Assembly: GCA_963737425.1 (NCBI GenBank)
Contig: CAVTSX010000008.1
Span: forward strand, 186,001-250,000
Reading direction: 5' to 3'
Source of the DNA: DASXRA01 sp963737425
GTDB taxonomy: Bacteria; Actinomycetota; Actinomycetes; Mycobacteriales; Jatrophihabitantaceae
Length of the DNA stretch: 64,000 nt
Shown here: one piece after another, positions 17,123 through 24,604 of the stretch
Layout of the letters: each line of letters opens with the position of its first letter
How positions within the stretch are numbered: position 1 is the stretch's first letter
The notes under the pieces: model-generated
Database searches by the model: none
What the model saw: only the letters and a program-made list of their open reading frames with translations
What the model was told of the DNA's origin: nothing
Position numbers and translations under genes: made by a program

Positions 17123-17971
17123 TCAGGTCACAGCGCGCAGCCCGCTGTAGGGCTGGCCGCGGAGCCGTTCCATGGCGTGCGATGTGGCATCGTCGGCGGG
17201 AAGGAAGACGACGACCTGCTGCGCGTCCGGGTTGGGCAGTTCGAGTGTCTCCCGCTGCCAGCGGAGTTTTCCGGCTGTCGGGTGGTTGAGCCGTAAGGGG
17301 ACGCGTGGCGGTGGCATGTGGTGGCTCAGGCGCCGGGTGAACTCGGGCCCGGCGATGGGGGCGAGCTCTGTCTTGAACCACTCGGCGTTCTCGGCCGACG
17401 GGCCGAGCCAGAGGTGGAAAGCCTGTTCGTCGGCGACCTGGTCCCAGTCGGCGAAGAACCTGCGGGCCCTCGGATCGGTGAACAGGTATCGGGTCAGGTT
17501 CGGTTCCGCGCTCTCCAGCAGGCCGGCGTCGCGTACGAGCAGCTCGAAGCCGGTCGTGTAGGCGAGGACGTCACCGAGGCGGTTGGTAACCAGCGCAACG
17601 CCTGGCTCGAGAAGGCGCAGAGTCTTGAGCACCGTAGCCCGGACGGCACGCGGAGGTGGCGCCGGTTGCTGATGCCCAGCGCAGGCCCCACCGGTGATCT
17701 TGGCGAGGTAGCGCAGGTGCTCGCGCTCGGCGGCGTCCAGGCTCAAGCCGTCGGCCAGGGCGTTGAGAACGGCGGTGGACGGGTTGCGGTCGCGACCCTG
17801 CTCGATACGGGTGAGGTACTCGACGCTGATCCGGGCCCGCGCGGCAAGGTCAGAGCGTCGCAAGCCTGGGGCTCGGGCGCGGTCGCGTTCGGGTAGGCCG
17901 ATCGATTCCGGTCGGGTCTTGTCCCGCTTGGCTCGGATGAAATCACCCAACGGCGTACCCACACTTGCCAC
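17123..17971 (-). CDS. XRE-family regulator with MmyB-type ligand domain
   Basis: A 282-residue transcription factor: an N-terminal Cro/C1 helix-turn-helix (GLRRSDLAARARISVEYLTRIEQG) and a C-terminal MmyB-like PAS-fold domain ending in LRWQRETLELPNPDAQQVVVFLPAD. The GTG start at 17971 is chosen by homology; the longer open frame overlaps the divergent reductase. It lies divergently from the FMN reductase (about 100 bp between starts), a common arrangement in which it regulates that neighbour. Confidence 0.9.
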   Translation of the reverse strand: MASVGTPLGDFIRAKRDKTRPESIGLPERDRARAPGLRRSDLAARARISVEYLTRIEQGRDRNPSTAVLNALADGLSLDAAEREHLRYLAKITGGACAGHQQPAPPPRAVRATVLKTLRLLEPGVALVTNRLGDVLAYTTGFELLVRDAGLLESAEPNLTRYLFTDPRARRFFADWDQVADEQAFHLWLGPSAENAEWFKTELAPIAGPEFTRRLSHHMPPPRVPLRLNHPTAGKLRWQRETLELPNPDAQQVVVFLPADDATSHAMERLRGQPYSGLRAVT

Positions 17972-18057
17972 TGTACGACGCGCAGCGCTCGGGCTCTGGC
18001 GTCGAACGTGGCCCTGTCGGGGCCAGCCTGGAGCCGGACTGGTTCTTCTCGTTGCGG

Positions 18058-18074
18058 CCGTCCACCGTGGACGG
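18058..18074. repeat. 17-bp palindrome CCGTCCACCGTGGACGG, copy 1 of 4
   Basis: Perfect inverted repeat with a one-base centre, ending on the base before the FMN-reductase ATG, so it occupies the ribosome-binding region. Near-identical copies are at 24367, 43261 and 62239. In this copy it could act as an operator or a translation-blocking hairpin. Confidence 0.7.
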
Positions 18075-18668
18075 ATGACCAAATACAGCAAGCTAATCAT
18101 CGTCATCGGCAGCGTCCGCGAGGGTCGGTTCGGGCCGGTCGTGGCTTCGTGGGTGGCCGACCGCGCGCGCGAGCACGGTGGTTTCGATGTAGAGGTCGTC
18201 GACCTCGCTGACATCGAGATTCCGCTGTCGATGCCAGCGGCATCGCCAAAGTATGCCGGCGACAACTACCCCCGCCCGTCCGGTATGGCGCCGTTGACCT
18301 CGGCGCTGGAAGGTGCGGACGCGATCATCCTGGTGACGCCGGAGTACAACCACGGCTACCCGGCCCCGCTGAAGGCCGCGATCGACTGGCACTTCACGCA
18401 GTGGACGGCCAAGCCCGTCGGCTTCGTCAGCTACGGCGGCACGGCGGGCGGGCGCCACGCGGTGCTCCACCTGGAAAACGTCCTCACCGAGCTCCACGCC
18501 GTGACCATCCGGGACGGCTTGTCGTTCCCCAGTTACTTCACCTCATGGGAGGACGGCCAGCCACTGGACGCCGAGGCACCCATATACGCCAAGGCCATGC
18601 TCGACCAGCTCGCCTGGTGGGCCGACGCCTTGCGTACCGCGCGCGCCAACTTTGCGTACCCGGCCTGA
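18075..18668 (+). CDS. NADPH-dependent FMN reductase-like flavoprotein
   Basis: A 197-residue flavodoxin-fold enzyme of the NADPH-dependent FMN reductase/quinone reductase family. The FMN-phosphate loop appears as GSVREGRFGPVVASWV, and the second signature is LVTPEYNHGYPAPLKAAIDW. It reduces FMN, quinones or azo compounds using NAD(P)H. The ATG is flush with the palindrome at 18058-18074 and has no clear Shine-Dalgarno beyond GGACGG. Divergent from the MmyB-type regulator. Confidence 0.92.
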   Translation: MTKYSKLIIVIGSVREGRFGPVVASWVADRAREHGGFDVEVVDLADIEIPLSMPAASPKYAGDNYPRPSGMAPLTSALEGADAIILVTPEYNHGYPAPLKAAIDWHFTQWTAKPVGFVSYGGTAGGRHAVLHLENVLTELHAVTIRDGLSFPSYFTSWEDGQPLDAEAPIYAKAMLDQLAWWADALRTARANFAYPA

Positions 18669-18692
18669 CGGGGCAGTCAGCCGCACCGCCCC

Positions 18693-18833
18693 GTGGCACA
18701 CGCAAACGTCTGCTGCTACGGCGCGTCCGAAGAGGTCGTCGGCCCGGCGATCAAGCGATACACCCGCCGGGCAGACATCATGCTCGCGACGAAGGTCGGG
18801 CTCCCTATGCACGCCGGTCCCGGCGGTTCGTGA
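18693..18833 (+). pseudogene. Aldo/keto reductase fragment
   Basis: A 46-codon frame contains GASEEVVGPAIKRYTRRADI followed by MLATKVGLPMHAGPGG, which matches the segment around the catalytic Lys strand of aldo/keto reductases. Everything before and after is missing, including the Asp/Tyr residues and NADPH site. A decayed remnant abutting the LLM gene's 3' end. Confidence 0.6.
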
Positions 18834-18837
18834 TCGC

Positions 18838-19746
18838 CTAGTGGAGGAGTCGCACAACCTCCTGCTGAAACTGAAGCAGGAGATCATTCGTCGCCGCGGC
18901 TGGGATCCTCGCGTCGTCACGGACTATGAACTCCTCGACGCCCGCCTGGTGGTATTCGTCGAGAGCTTCTGCGAGATCTGCTGCGGTTCCGGCGAGCGTC
19001 CCCTCGACCTGGGCTACAGGTCGACGGGATGCGGGGACGATCGTGACCACTGCTCCGGACAGGCGCCGGATGTCGGCGGGGTTCCGGCCGGTCACCTCAC
19101 AGTGTCGATCAAGGAGCTGCGATTTGCGGCGAAACTCCGAGCTGGTCGCCCAGGTGTGCCACGCGTCGCTGTAGCGAGCCGCGATCGCCAATGTGCGTCG
19201 CTCACCGCCCCCGCCGACGAGGATGGGCAGCGCCGGTTGAACCGGTACGGGCTCGCAGGGCGCGTTGCGCAGCGCGTAGTAAGTGCCCTCATAAGTCGCC
19301 GGCGTACCCCGGGTGAGCGCACGGATAATCGCGCAGGCCTCCTCAAAGCGGTCGAGCCGTTCGCGTACATCGGGGAACGCGATGCCGTAGGCGCGGTGTT
19401 CATTTACCTGCCACCCGGCCCCGACGCCGAGCGTGACGCGACCGGCGCTTAGCTGGTCGAGCGTGGCGGCCATATTCGCAACGACGGCCGGGTGGCGATA
19501 GGTGTTGCCAAGCACGAGCGTGCCGACCCGCACCTTCTGGGCCAGCATTGCGAGAGCCGTGAGGCAGCTCCAAGCCTCGAGGAACGGGCCCCCACGTGGA
19601 CGATCCCGGGCATCGTGCGGCATGAAGTGATCGGGCACATAGAGGCAATGCCACTGGGCGTCGGCTGCGGCGCCGATCGCCCGAACGTCGCGCCATGGCC
19701 GCTGGGTATCAATGCACAGGCTGAACACCAAGGACGTCCGCGACAC
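18838..19746 (-). CDS. LLM-class (F420-dependent-type) oxidoreductase
   Basis: A 302-residue luciferase-like monooxygenase-fold enzyme: early DVRAIGAAADAQWHCLYVPD, then TLVLGNTYRHPAVVANMAAT and TLGVGAGWQVNEHRAYG, the standard core of the F420-dependent subgroup. It would oxidise or reduce a small substrate with F420 or FMN. GTG at 19746 is the start best fitting the family; there is no strong ribosome site and the frame stays open upstream, so the start is uncertain. Confidence 0.9.
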   Translation of the reverse strand: MSRTSLVFSLCIDTQRPWRDVRAIGAAADAQWHCLYVPDHFMPHDARDRPRGGPFLEAWSCLTALAMLAQKVRVGTLVLGNTYRHPAVVANMAATLDQLSAGRVTLGVGAGWQVNEHRAYGIAFPDVRERLDRFEEACAIIRALTRGTPATYEGTYYALRNAPCEPVPVQPALPILVGGGGERRTLAIAARYSDAWHTWATSSEFRRKSQLLDRHCEVTGRNPADIRRLSGAVVTIVPASRRPVAQVEGTLAGTAADLAEALDEYHQAGVEEFIVRDDARIPAAATNDLLLQFQQEVVRLLH

Positions 19747-19792
19747 AATGCGCAGCCTAGGTGCCACGATCGGTTGACCGATCTGCCCGTCC

Positions 19793-19960
19793 GTGAATGA
19801 TGCCGCGCGTTCGGCCGGTGCTCTGGATGTGGGTAATGCGGCATCACCATGTGCGGATACGTCACCCGACCCATTCGAGACGATGGACAGCTTCACCGAC
19901 CGCCAACTCGCCACTGTCGACCGCTTCCTGGGCGCGATCCTCGCCGCCACCGAAGCCTGA
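19793..19960 (+). pseudogene. Possible MarR-type regulator tail
   Basis: A 55-codon frame (GTG start) ending TDRQLATVDRFLGAILAATE. The ending resembles the C-terminal dimerisation helix of MarR regulators (pattern T-D-x-x-L-x-x-V-x-x-F-L). No DNA-binding part is present. It could equally be chance; low confidence. Confidence 0.25.
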
Positions 19961-20123
19961 CACTCGAGGCCGCGGCCATCTCATCGGGGCAGATCACGGC
20001 GTAGAACTCCTCGCCGAAGATCCGAACCAGCGGTTCCTCATGACGCGTGATCCTGCAAACCTTGCACAACTTGCCAAAGCGTGAGCGGGCTGGTCGTTGC
20101 GGGCATCGACCGGCCGGACGCGG

Positions 20124-21140
20124 TCAGACGTCCGGCGTCGCTTCCCCTGTCGAGCCCCGCACCATGAGCTGCGTCGGCAGCTCGCGGTGGATCGCACCGT
20201 CCAGGCCATGGGGTTCCATCAGCTCCAGCAGCAGGTCGACGGCATCGCGGCCGGCCTGCTCCTTGGGCAGGGCGACGGTGGTCAGCGACGGGCTGGACAT
20301 CCTAGCCGTCGGGATGTCGTCGCAGCCGACGACACTGATGCGGCCGGGCACATCGACCCCGCGCGCGCTGAACCGGCTCAGCAGGCCGAGCGCAACGATG
20401 TCGTTGTAGGCGATGACGGCGCTGTGCCGGCCAGCGAGCACGAGGTCGGCGGCAGCGATGCCGCTCTCGAAACGGGGCGCGAAGTTGCCGACCTCGACCA
20501 GTTCGACGTTCGCCGCGCTCGCCGCAGCGCGCAGCCCGCGCAGTCGCGCCGTGGCCGACCAGGACGCAGCGGGGCCGGCGACGTAGCCGATTCGTTGGTG
20601 CCCGAGTGCGGTGAGGTGCGCGATGGCCTGGCGCATCCCGTCGGCGTTGTCGACGGTGATGGCAGGAATGTCGCCCACGCGGCGGTTCAGCAGCACGACC
20701 GCGCTGCCGCTCGCGAGGTCGCGGATCACATCCTCGCCGATCCGCGGCGAGCACAGGATCAGCCCGTCGACCTGCTTGGCGAGGCTGCGGGCCAGGCCGA
20801 CCTCGCGCGCCTGGTCCTCGTCGCTGTCGACGATGAACACGGGATGCCCGGCGCCCTGGGCGCGGGCCTGCACCCCCTTGACGATCCCGGAGAAGAACGG
20901 GTTGCCGAGATCGGGGACGATCAGCCCAAGGTTGCCGGTGCGGCCGGTGACCAGGCCACGGGCGACCCGGTTCGGCTGGTAGGCCAGTTGCTCTGCGGCG
21001 CGCTGCACCCGGTCGCGTGTCGCCGGGCTGACCAGGGCCGGCATCGACAGCGCCCGCGACACCGTCGAGGGCGAGACGCCCGCGGCGCGTGCCACCTGCC
21101 GGATCGTCGCCGCCAAAGTCGTCTCCGTCGCCTGGCCCAT
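20124..21140 (-). CDS. LacI-family transcriptional repressor
   Basis: A 338-residue repressor. Helix-turn-helix TIRQVARAAGVSPSTVSRAL, hinge NRVARGL, then the sugar-binding core (LGLIVPDLGNPFFSGIVKG, ISVVGCDDIPTARMSSPSLTTV). The ATG at 21140 is preferred over 21215, which would add 25 residues before the DNA-binding domain. No sugar operon is adjacent, but near-identical 18-bp sites lie just upstream, implying autoregulation; its targets may be elsewhere. Confidence 0.93.
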   Translation of the reverse strand: MGQATETTLAATIRQVARAAGVSPSTVSRALSMPALVSPATRDRVQRAAEQLAYQPNRVARGLVTGRTGNLGLIVPDLGNPFFSGIVKGVQARAQGAGHPVFIVDSDEDQAREVGLARSLAKQVDGLILCSPRIGEDVIRDLASGSAVVLLNRRVGDIPAITVDNADGMRQAIAHLTALGHQRIGYVAGPAASWSATARLRGLRAAASAANVELVEVGNFAPRFESGIAAADLVLAGRHSAVIAYNDIVALGLLSRFSARGVDVPGRISVVGCDDIPTARMSSPSLTTVALPKEQAGRDAVDLLLELMEPHGLDGAIHRELPTQLMVRGSTGEATPDV

Positions 21141-21152
21141 GTTCGGGACCCA

Positions 21153-21170
21153 AGTGTGAGAGCGTTTGTG
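21153..21170 (-). promoter_or_regulatory. LacI autoregulatory site, proximal
   Basis: AGTGTGAGAGCGTTTGTG. Its reverse complement matches 17 of 18 bases of the site at 21246-21263. It lies 12 bp upstream of the LacI start codon, in position to block transcription start or elongation. Confidence 0.6.
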
Positions 21171-21207
21171 ACACGGGTCAAGGACCAAATAGCAGGGATT
21201 CCGCCGC

Positions 21208-21221
21208 TGAAACATGTTTCA
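21208..21221. promoter_or_regulatory. Perfect palindrome between the LacI sites
   Basis: TGAAACATGTTTCA, a perfect 14-bp inverted repeat, followed directly by a second small one (ATCCAG-A-CTGGAT, 21221-21233). It lies centrally between the two LacI-type sites and may bind another regulator or the same one. Confidence 0.4.
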
Positions 21222-21245
21222 TCCAGACTGGATCTTGACTTGTTC

Positions 21246-21263
21246 CACAAACGTTCTCACACT
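21246..21263 (+). promoter_or_regulatory. LacI autoregulatory site, distal
   Basis: CACAAACGTTCTCACACT, an inverted near-copy of 21153-21170, with centres about 93 bp apart. Paired distant sites of this kind allow repression by DNA looping; that use is inferred. Confidence 0.6.
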
Positions 21264-22180
21264 GGCAATCGGTTTTCGCGCAAACCGTTCAAAGGACGTC
21301 ATCGCAAGTCAGAGTGAACTCTGCGAGTCGCGCCGGTGGCTCCCTCACCGATCCCGCTACGCGTTGGGGGTGAGCCATGTCGGGTACTGGTAAGCAGCCC
21401 CCGAGTCGACTCCGCACGAGTTCGACACCATCGCGTTCAGCGACTGGTGGGCCACCGCCACCCACGCCGTTAGCGAATTCATCACCGTCACCGTGACGCC
21501 GTGACGCCGTGACGCCGTGACGCGATTGACGCGATTGACGTGGTCCGGCCGTCGCCGACGTCCAAGAGAAAGGTGGCGTTGCCATGCTCGACCCGAAAGC
21601 CTCCTCGCACCGGCGGCTCCGGATCACGTCGATCGCCGTCAGCGTGCTGGTCGTCGTTCACGGAGTACGCCTGGGGGAAACTCGTGCCCGGTCAGGTGTA
21701 CGCGCAGTTCTGCTGGACCGGCCCGGAGATCGGCCCGGAGGAGTTCGGCTGGTACGCGTTCGACGAGCAGTTCACCCTAGCCCGGTGACGGATGCATCCG
21801 GCGCAGCTATCCCGAGTACCGGGCGGACGTGCTTTCGTAGCGAACCGTCTCGCCGTCTGTGTGGCCCGGCCCAGGGGCCGGCCCCGGTAGTCGGTAGTCG
21901 GTAGTGCTCGACGCGAGGCGGACGGTCATCGACGAGCTTCCGCGCTGGAATATGGTGTGCGCGGCGGCGGTGGCGTCACCGGCAGCACACCGCTGCTGCG
22001 CCTGCGGCTTGGCGAGCCGGCAGTTGGTGGCATCAGCGTTGCGCCAAAGCCCGTGGAACAAGACGCCGGCTCGTACCCGGGCCTGCGTGCAGAACGCATC
22101 GTCCAACTCGGCGGCCAAGATGCCCTGCTGAGGGTCGTCGTCACGAAGCATCTGAGCGCGCACACATGAGGCGGTCGTGG
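21264..22180. other. Degenerate region without an intact gene
   Basis: No frame here has both a convincing start and family resemblance. A protein-like stretch (FTEYAWGKLVPGQVYAQFCW and following, to about 21785) continues from a different frame that starts at 21584 (MLDPKASSHRRL), suggesting a frameshifted small gene I do not recognise. An inverted repeat CCGGCCCAGGGGCCGG lies at 21866-21881, followed by GTAGTCG repeats. Confidence 0.4.
21491..21540. repeat. Short tandem repeat
   Basis: Four exact copies of CCGTGACG (21491-21522) followed by two copies of CGATTGACG (21523-21540). The units are contiguous without spacers, so this is a simple satellite, probably from slippage in a non-coding or decayed stretch. 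Confidence 0.85.
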
Positions 22181-22673
22181 CCGTGGAGCTCCGCACCGTT
22201 TCCCGGACCGCGCCTTTCGGTCAGTTGTCGGGATCGCTACGAAGGTTCGGACCTTCGACCCTGCACAGAGGGGTCTGACCGCACTAACGGAGCCATCCAC
22301 GTTCGCGGACGGTCAAGGCGTCCCCATTTCCTGCGGAGGAGGGGAAGCCATGAAACGTCATCACCCGATGTTGGTCCTCATGATCATCGGCGGCCTGCTG
22401 TTGGCGATCGCCGGAGGGCCCATTGCCTTTGTGCTGCTGGTGATGGCCAGCCCGTTGATCATGATCATGATCTTCTCGATACACGGCCTCGTGCACGGCG
22501 GTGGGGGCATCCCGAAGACTGAGTCCCGGCTTCGTGATGCTCGCCGTGCAGATGCACTCAAGCCAGAGAAGACCTAGCGCGGCTCCGTAACAGGTGTGGC
22601 GACCGGGAAGCAGATAGCCGCCCAATGGACGCACGTCGTCTCACCGACATGATCGTGCACGCCGTCTGCGGCA
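22181..22673 (+). repeat. 493-bp direct repeat, copy A
   Basis: This segment recurs at 37154-37646 in the same orientation, 14,973 bp away. I count about five mismatches and no gaps. It contains a 75-codon gene with about 170 bp of leader and 96 bp of trailer, all equally conserved. The leader holds a small hairpin (CGAAGGT-TCGG-ACCTTCG, 22240-22257). No terminal inverted repeats or target duplications are evident. Confidence 0.95.
22350..22577 (+). CDS. Small two-helix membrane protein, twin 1
   Basis: A 75-residue protein. MKRHHPMLVLMIIGG begins a first hydrophobic helix, a second follows (IAFVLLVMASPLIMIMI), then a glycine-rich turn (HGGGGIP) and a charged tail (RLRDARRADALKPEKT). A strong ribosome site, GGAGGAGGGGAAGCC, precedes the ATG. 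Identical in sequence to the protein at 37323-37550. I recognise no family; size and topology suggest a membrane microprotein. Confidence 0.75.
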   Translation: MKRHHPMLVLMIIGGLLLAIAGGPIAFVLLVMASPLIMIMIFSIHGLVHGGGGIPKTESRLRDARRADALKPEKT

Positions 22674-22739
22674 GACCAGCGCGTTCGGAGACTGGTTATT
22701 CGCGATTTCGACTAGCGCGACGGCGAGGTTGTCGGGGAC

Positions 22740-23089
22740 ACCGACCATCCCACCATGGGGTGAAGCTCTCGGCGAGCCTCTCGCTGCAGCAGCACGGCTG
22801 GCATGCGAGCAACGACCCGCTGTCGCTAGGCAAAGCGCTGATCTCGACGATGGCCAGTGCCCACGATCAGCTTCATGTGGACCAGGAGTCGGTGTGCTCG
22901 CGAACCGTGTTCGTCGATGCGTCCGGAGTCAGCTCCACCGACTTCCACCTCAGCGAGGCCGCCAAGAAGGAGCTCTTCACGAAGGGCGCCGCGGCCGCCA
23001 CCGAATTCCTGACCGCCTGGGACCTCGCGACGTGGAAGCAGCAGTACGGTCAGCAGACGGGCAACCAACCGGTGCCAGTCGCACCGTGA
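22740..23089 (+). pseudogene. Patatin-like phospholipase, C-terminal remnant
   Basis: The frame ends with DPLSLGKALISTMASAHDQL, then a Cys/Arg-containing strand, FVDASGVSSTDFHLSE and EFLTAWDLATWKQQYG, which I recognise as the C-terminal end of patatin-like phospholipases. The catalytic GxSxG serine, the Asp and some 200 residues are missing. The 5' part ends close to the right border of the 493-bp unit, so that rearrangement may have removed it. Confidence 0.55.
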
Positions 23090-23115
23090 CCTGATCCCCC
23101 GGGAAGGACGATCAG

Positions 23116-23826
23116 ATGAGCCTTCTTTCCATCGGCGCTGTCGGTATATACCGCGACCTTGCCCCGCAGGCCAAACGCATCAGCGCCAAGGCCGCCGTCG
23201 CCGCAGACCCGTCAGCAGCACCGCACCCCGGGCCCGCGACAGCGGCCGCAGGCGCCGCTCACGACGCGGCCGCCGACCAGGACGCCGGCTCGGTCGCCAG
23301 CTTCGGGCAACTGCTCGTCGCGCAGATCCCGAGCGAGGCGTTGCTGGCTTACACGACGCTGCTCGCGCTGTTCTCCGCCGCCACCAGCGGTTACCAGCCA
23401 GGGCGGTGGGTGCTCTACGGACTCTCGCTACCGGCCTGCGCCGCGGCGGTGATCGGCTCCTACCTTGCGAAACGCAGCTACACGTTCGCCGACGCGCAGC
23501 ACGCAACGTCGACGTTTCGCGGGCTGCTGAGCCACTTGCCCTGGCTGCCCACCATCAGTTCGGTGCTGGCCATGGCCGTGTACGGGCTGACCGTCCCGGG
23601 CAATGCCCTGCAGCAGTCGGTGTCTCCGACCGGTTTCGCGATCACCTCGGGTTGCCTGGCCGTCAGCGGTGGACTCATGATGTCGATCTTCGCGCCGTTC
23701 CTCGCGAAGGGTAATGGTGCGACGACCAAGGCCGGTCCGACGACCGCGTCGCCGCAACGCCAAGGGCACCTCGGGGAGTCGTCAGATGCAGGCAGTCCGG
23801 ACGCACTCGCGCACGATCGCCGATGA
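23116..23826 (+). CDS. Membrane protein of unknown function
   Basis: A 236-residue protein I do not recognise. A soluble Ala/Pro-rich N-terminus (residues 15-60) is followed by about four hydrophobic segments (SEALLAYTTLLALFSAAT; WVLYGLSLPACAAAVIGSYL; PWLPTISSVLAMAVYGLTV; FAITSGCLAVSGGLMMSIFA) and a hydrophilic tail. It starts 27 bp after the patatin remnant, with GGAAGGACG upstream, so it was probably that gene's operon partner. Confidence 0.6.
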   Translation: MSLLSIGAVGIYRDLAPQAKRISAKAAVAADPSAAPHPGPATAAAGAAHDAAADQDAGSVASFGQLLVAQIPSEALLAYTTLLALFSAATSGYQPGRWVLYGLSLPACAAAVIGSYLAKRSYTFADAQHATSTFRGLLSHLPWLPTISSVLAMAVYGLTVPGNALQQSVSPTGFAITSGCLAVSGGLMMSIFAPFLAKGNGATTKAGPTTASPQRQGHLGESSDAGSPDALAHDRR

Positions 23827-24366
23827 GCAAAGATCGACGCGGCGATCGTCGCGGCCCGACTGCACCACATCGACATCGGCCGAACCCACGAGTGTCATGT
23901 GCGCGAGGTCGCGACCTCGGCCCTTCTCAGCGCCCTGAACAATCTGGACAAGAACAGCAGCGCCGCTGGCATCGGGATCGCCGGCGTGGCGCCGAAGGCC
24001 ACGCTCGTTGCGCTCAAGGCGTGTAGCGTCGCCGGGTTCTGCTTCGTCGACGAGGTGGCGGCGGCGTTGCGGTACGCGGGCGATCACCACATCGACATCG
24101 TCAATCTGAGCCTGTTCGCCGACCTGTACCTGTACTACTGCGGCAACGACGCGCAGCAGCGTGGCGTGCTCATCGTCGCGGCAGCAGGCAACGAGGAGGC
24201 TGACCTGCGACACCTGATCCTCGACACGATCAGCCCGGACTGGCCGCCGGACACCGCCGTCGAGCGTGATCCTTCATTGGCCGGCCCACCCGAGTGGGCC
24301 TACGGCCGCTGCGCGGTGCGCTTTCCGTGGCGGCGTCGCCACTCCGACGGCCGTGAATGTTCTTGA
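23827..24366 (+). pseudogene. Subtilisin-like (S8) serine peptidase fragment
   Basis: The frame from 23899 carries GIAGVAPKATLVALKACSVA, IDIVNLSL and GVLIVAAAGNEE, the central part of the S8 fold including the oxyanion-hole Asn. A degenerate THECHVREVA replaces the HGTHVAG catalytic His motif upstream. The catalytic Asp and Ser regions are absent and the frame ends exactly at the palindrome at 24367. A decayed, non-functional peptidase. Confidence 0.7.
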
Positions 24367-24383
24367 CCGTCCACTGTGGACGA
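24367..24383. repeat. 17-bp palindrome, copy 2 of 4
   Basis: CCGTCCACTGTGGACGA, one base from perfect symmetry. It starts on the base after the final in-frame stop of the S8 fragment. Confidence 0.65.
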
Positions 24384-24604
24384 TCTGTTCGGTGGTTCGG
24401 CTCTCATCCTGATGCCCGCGAAGACGCGGCAGTTGTAGTAGAGCGAGTTCGCATTGGCCGTTGGTTCGTGACGCATCGGTAGGTGGTGCCTTCGATTCCT
24501 TGACCAGACGTGTTTCTGTGCCCACGCTGTGCTCTATCAGCGGTCCGGCAGGGGCTCGGACCACGACGCCTTCCCGGACCCATGGCCATGCGGAGATGGC
24601 CGAG

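Noticed and set aside
21491..21540. CRISPR-like repeat array
   Set aside because: Repeat units are 8-9 bp and contiguous with no spacers, and no cas genes are present.
22181..22673. Classical insertion sequence or MITE
   Set aside because: No terminal inverted repeats or target-site duplications could be found at either copy's borders.
24461..24604. Upstream start for the multicopper oxidase
   Set aside because: It would add 48 residues before the Tat motif and lacks a ribosome site.
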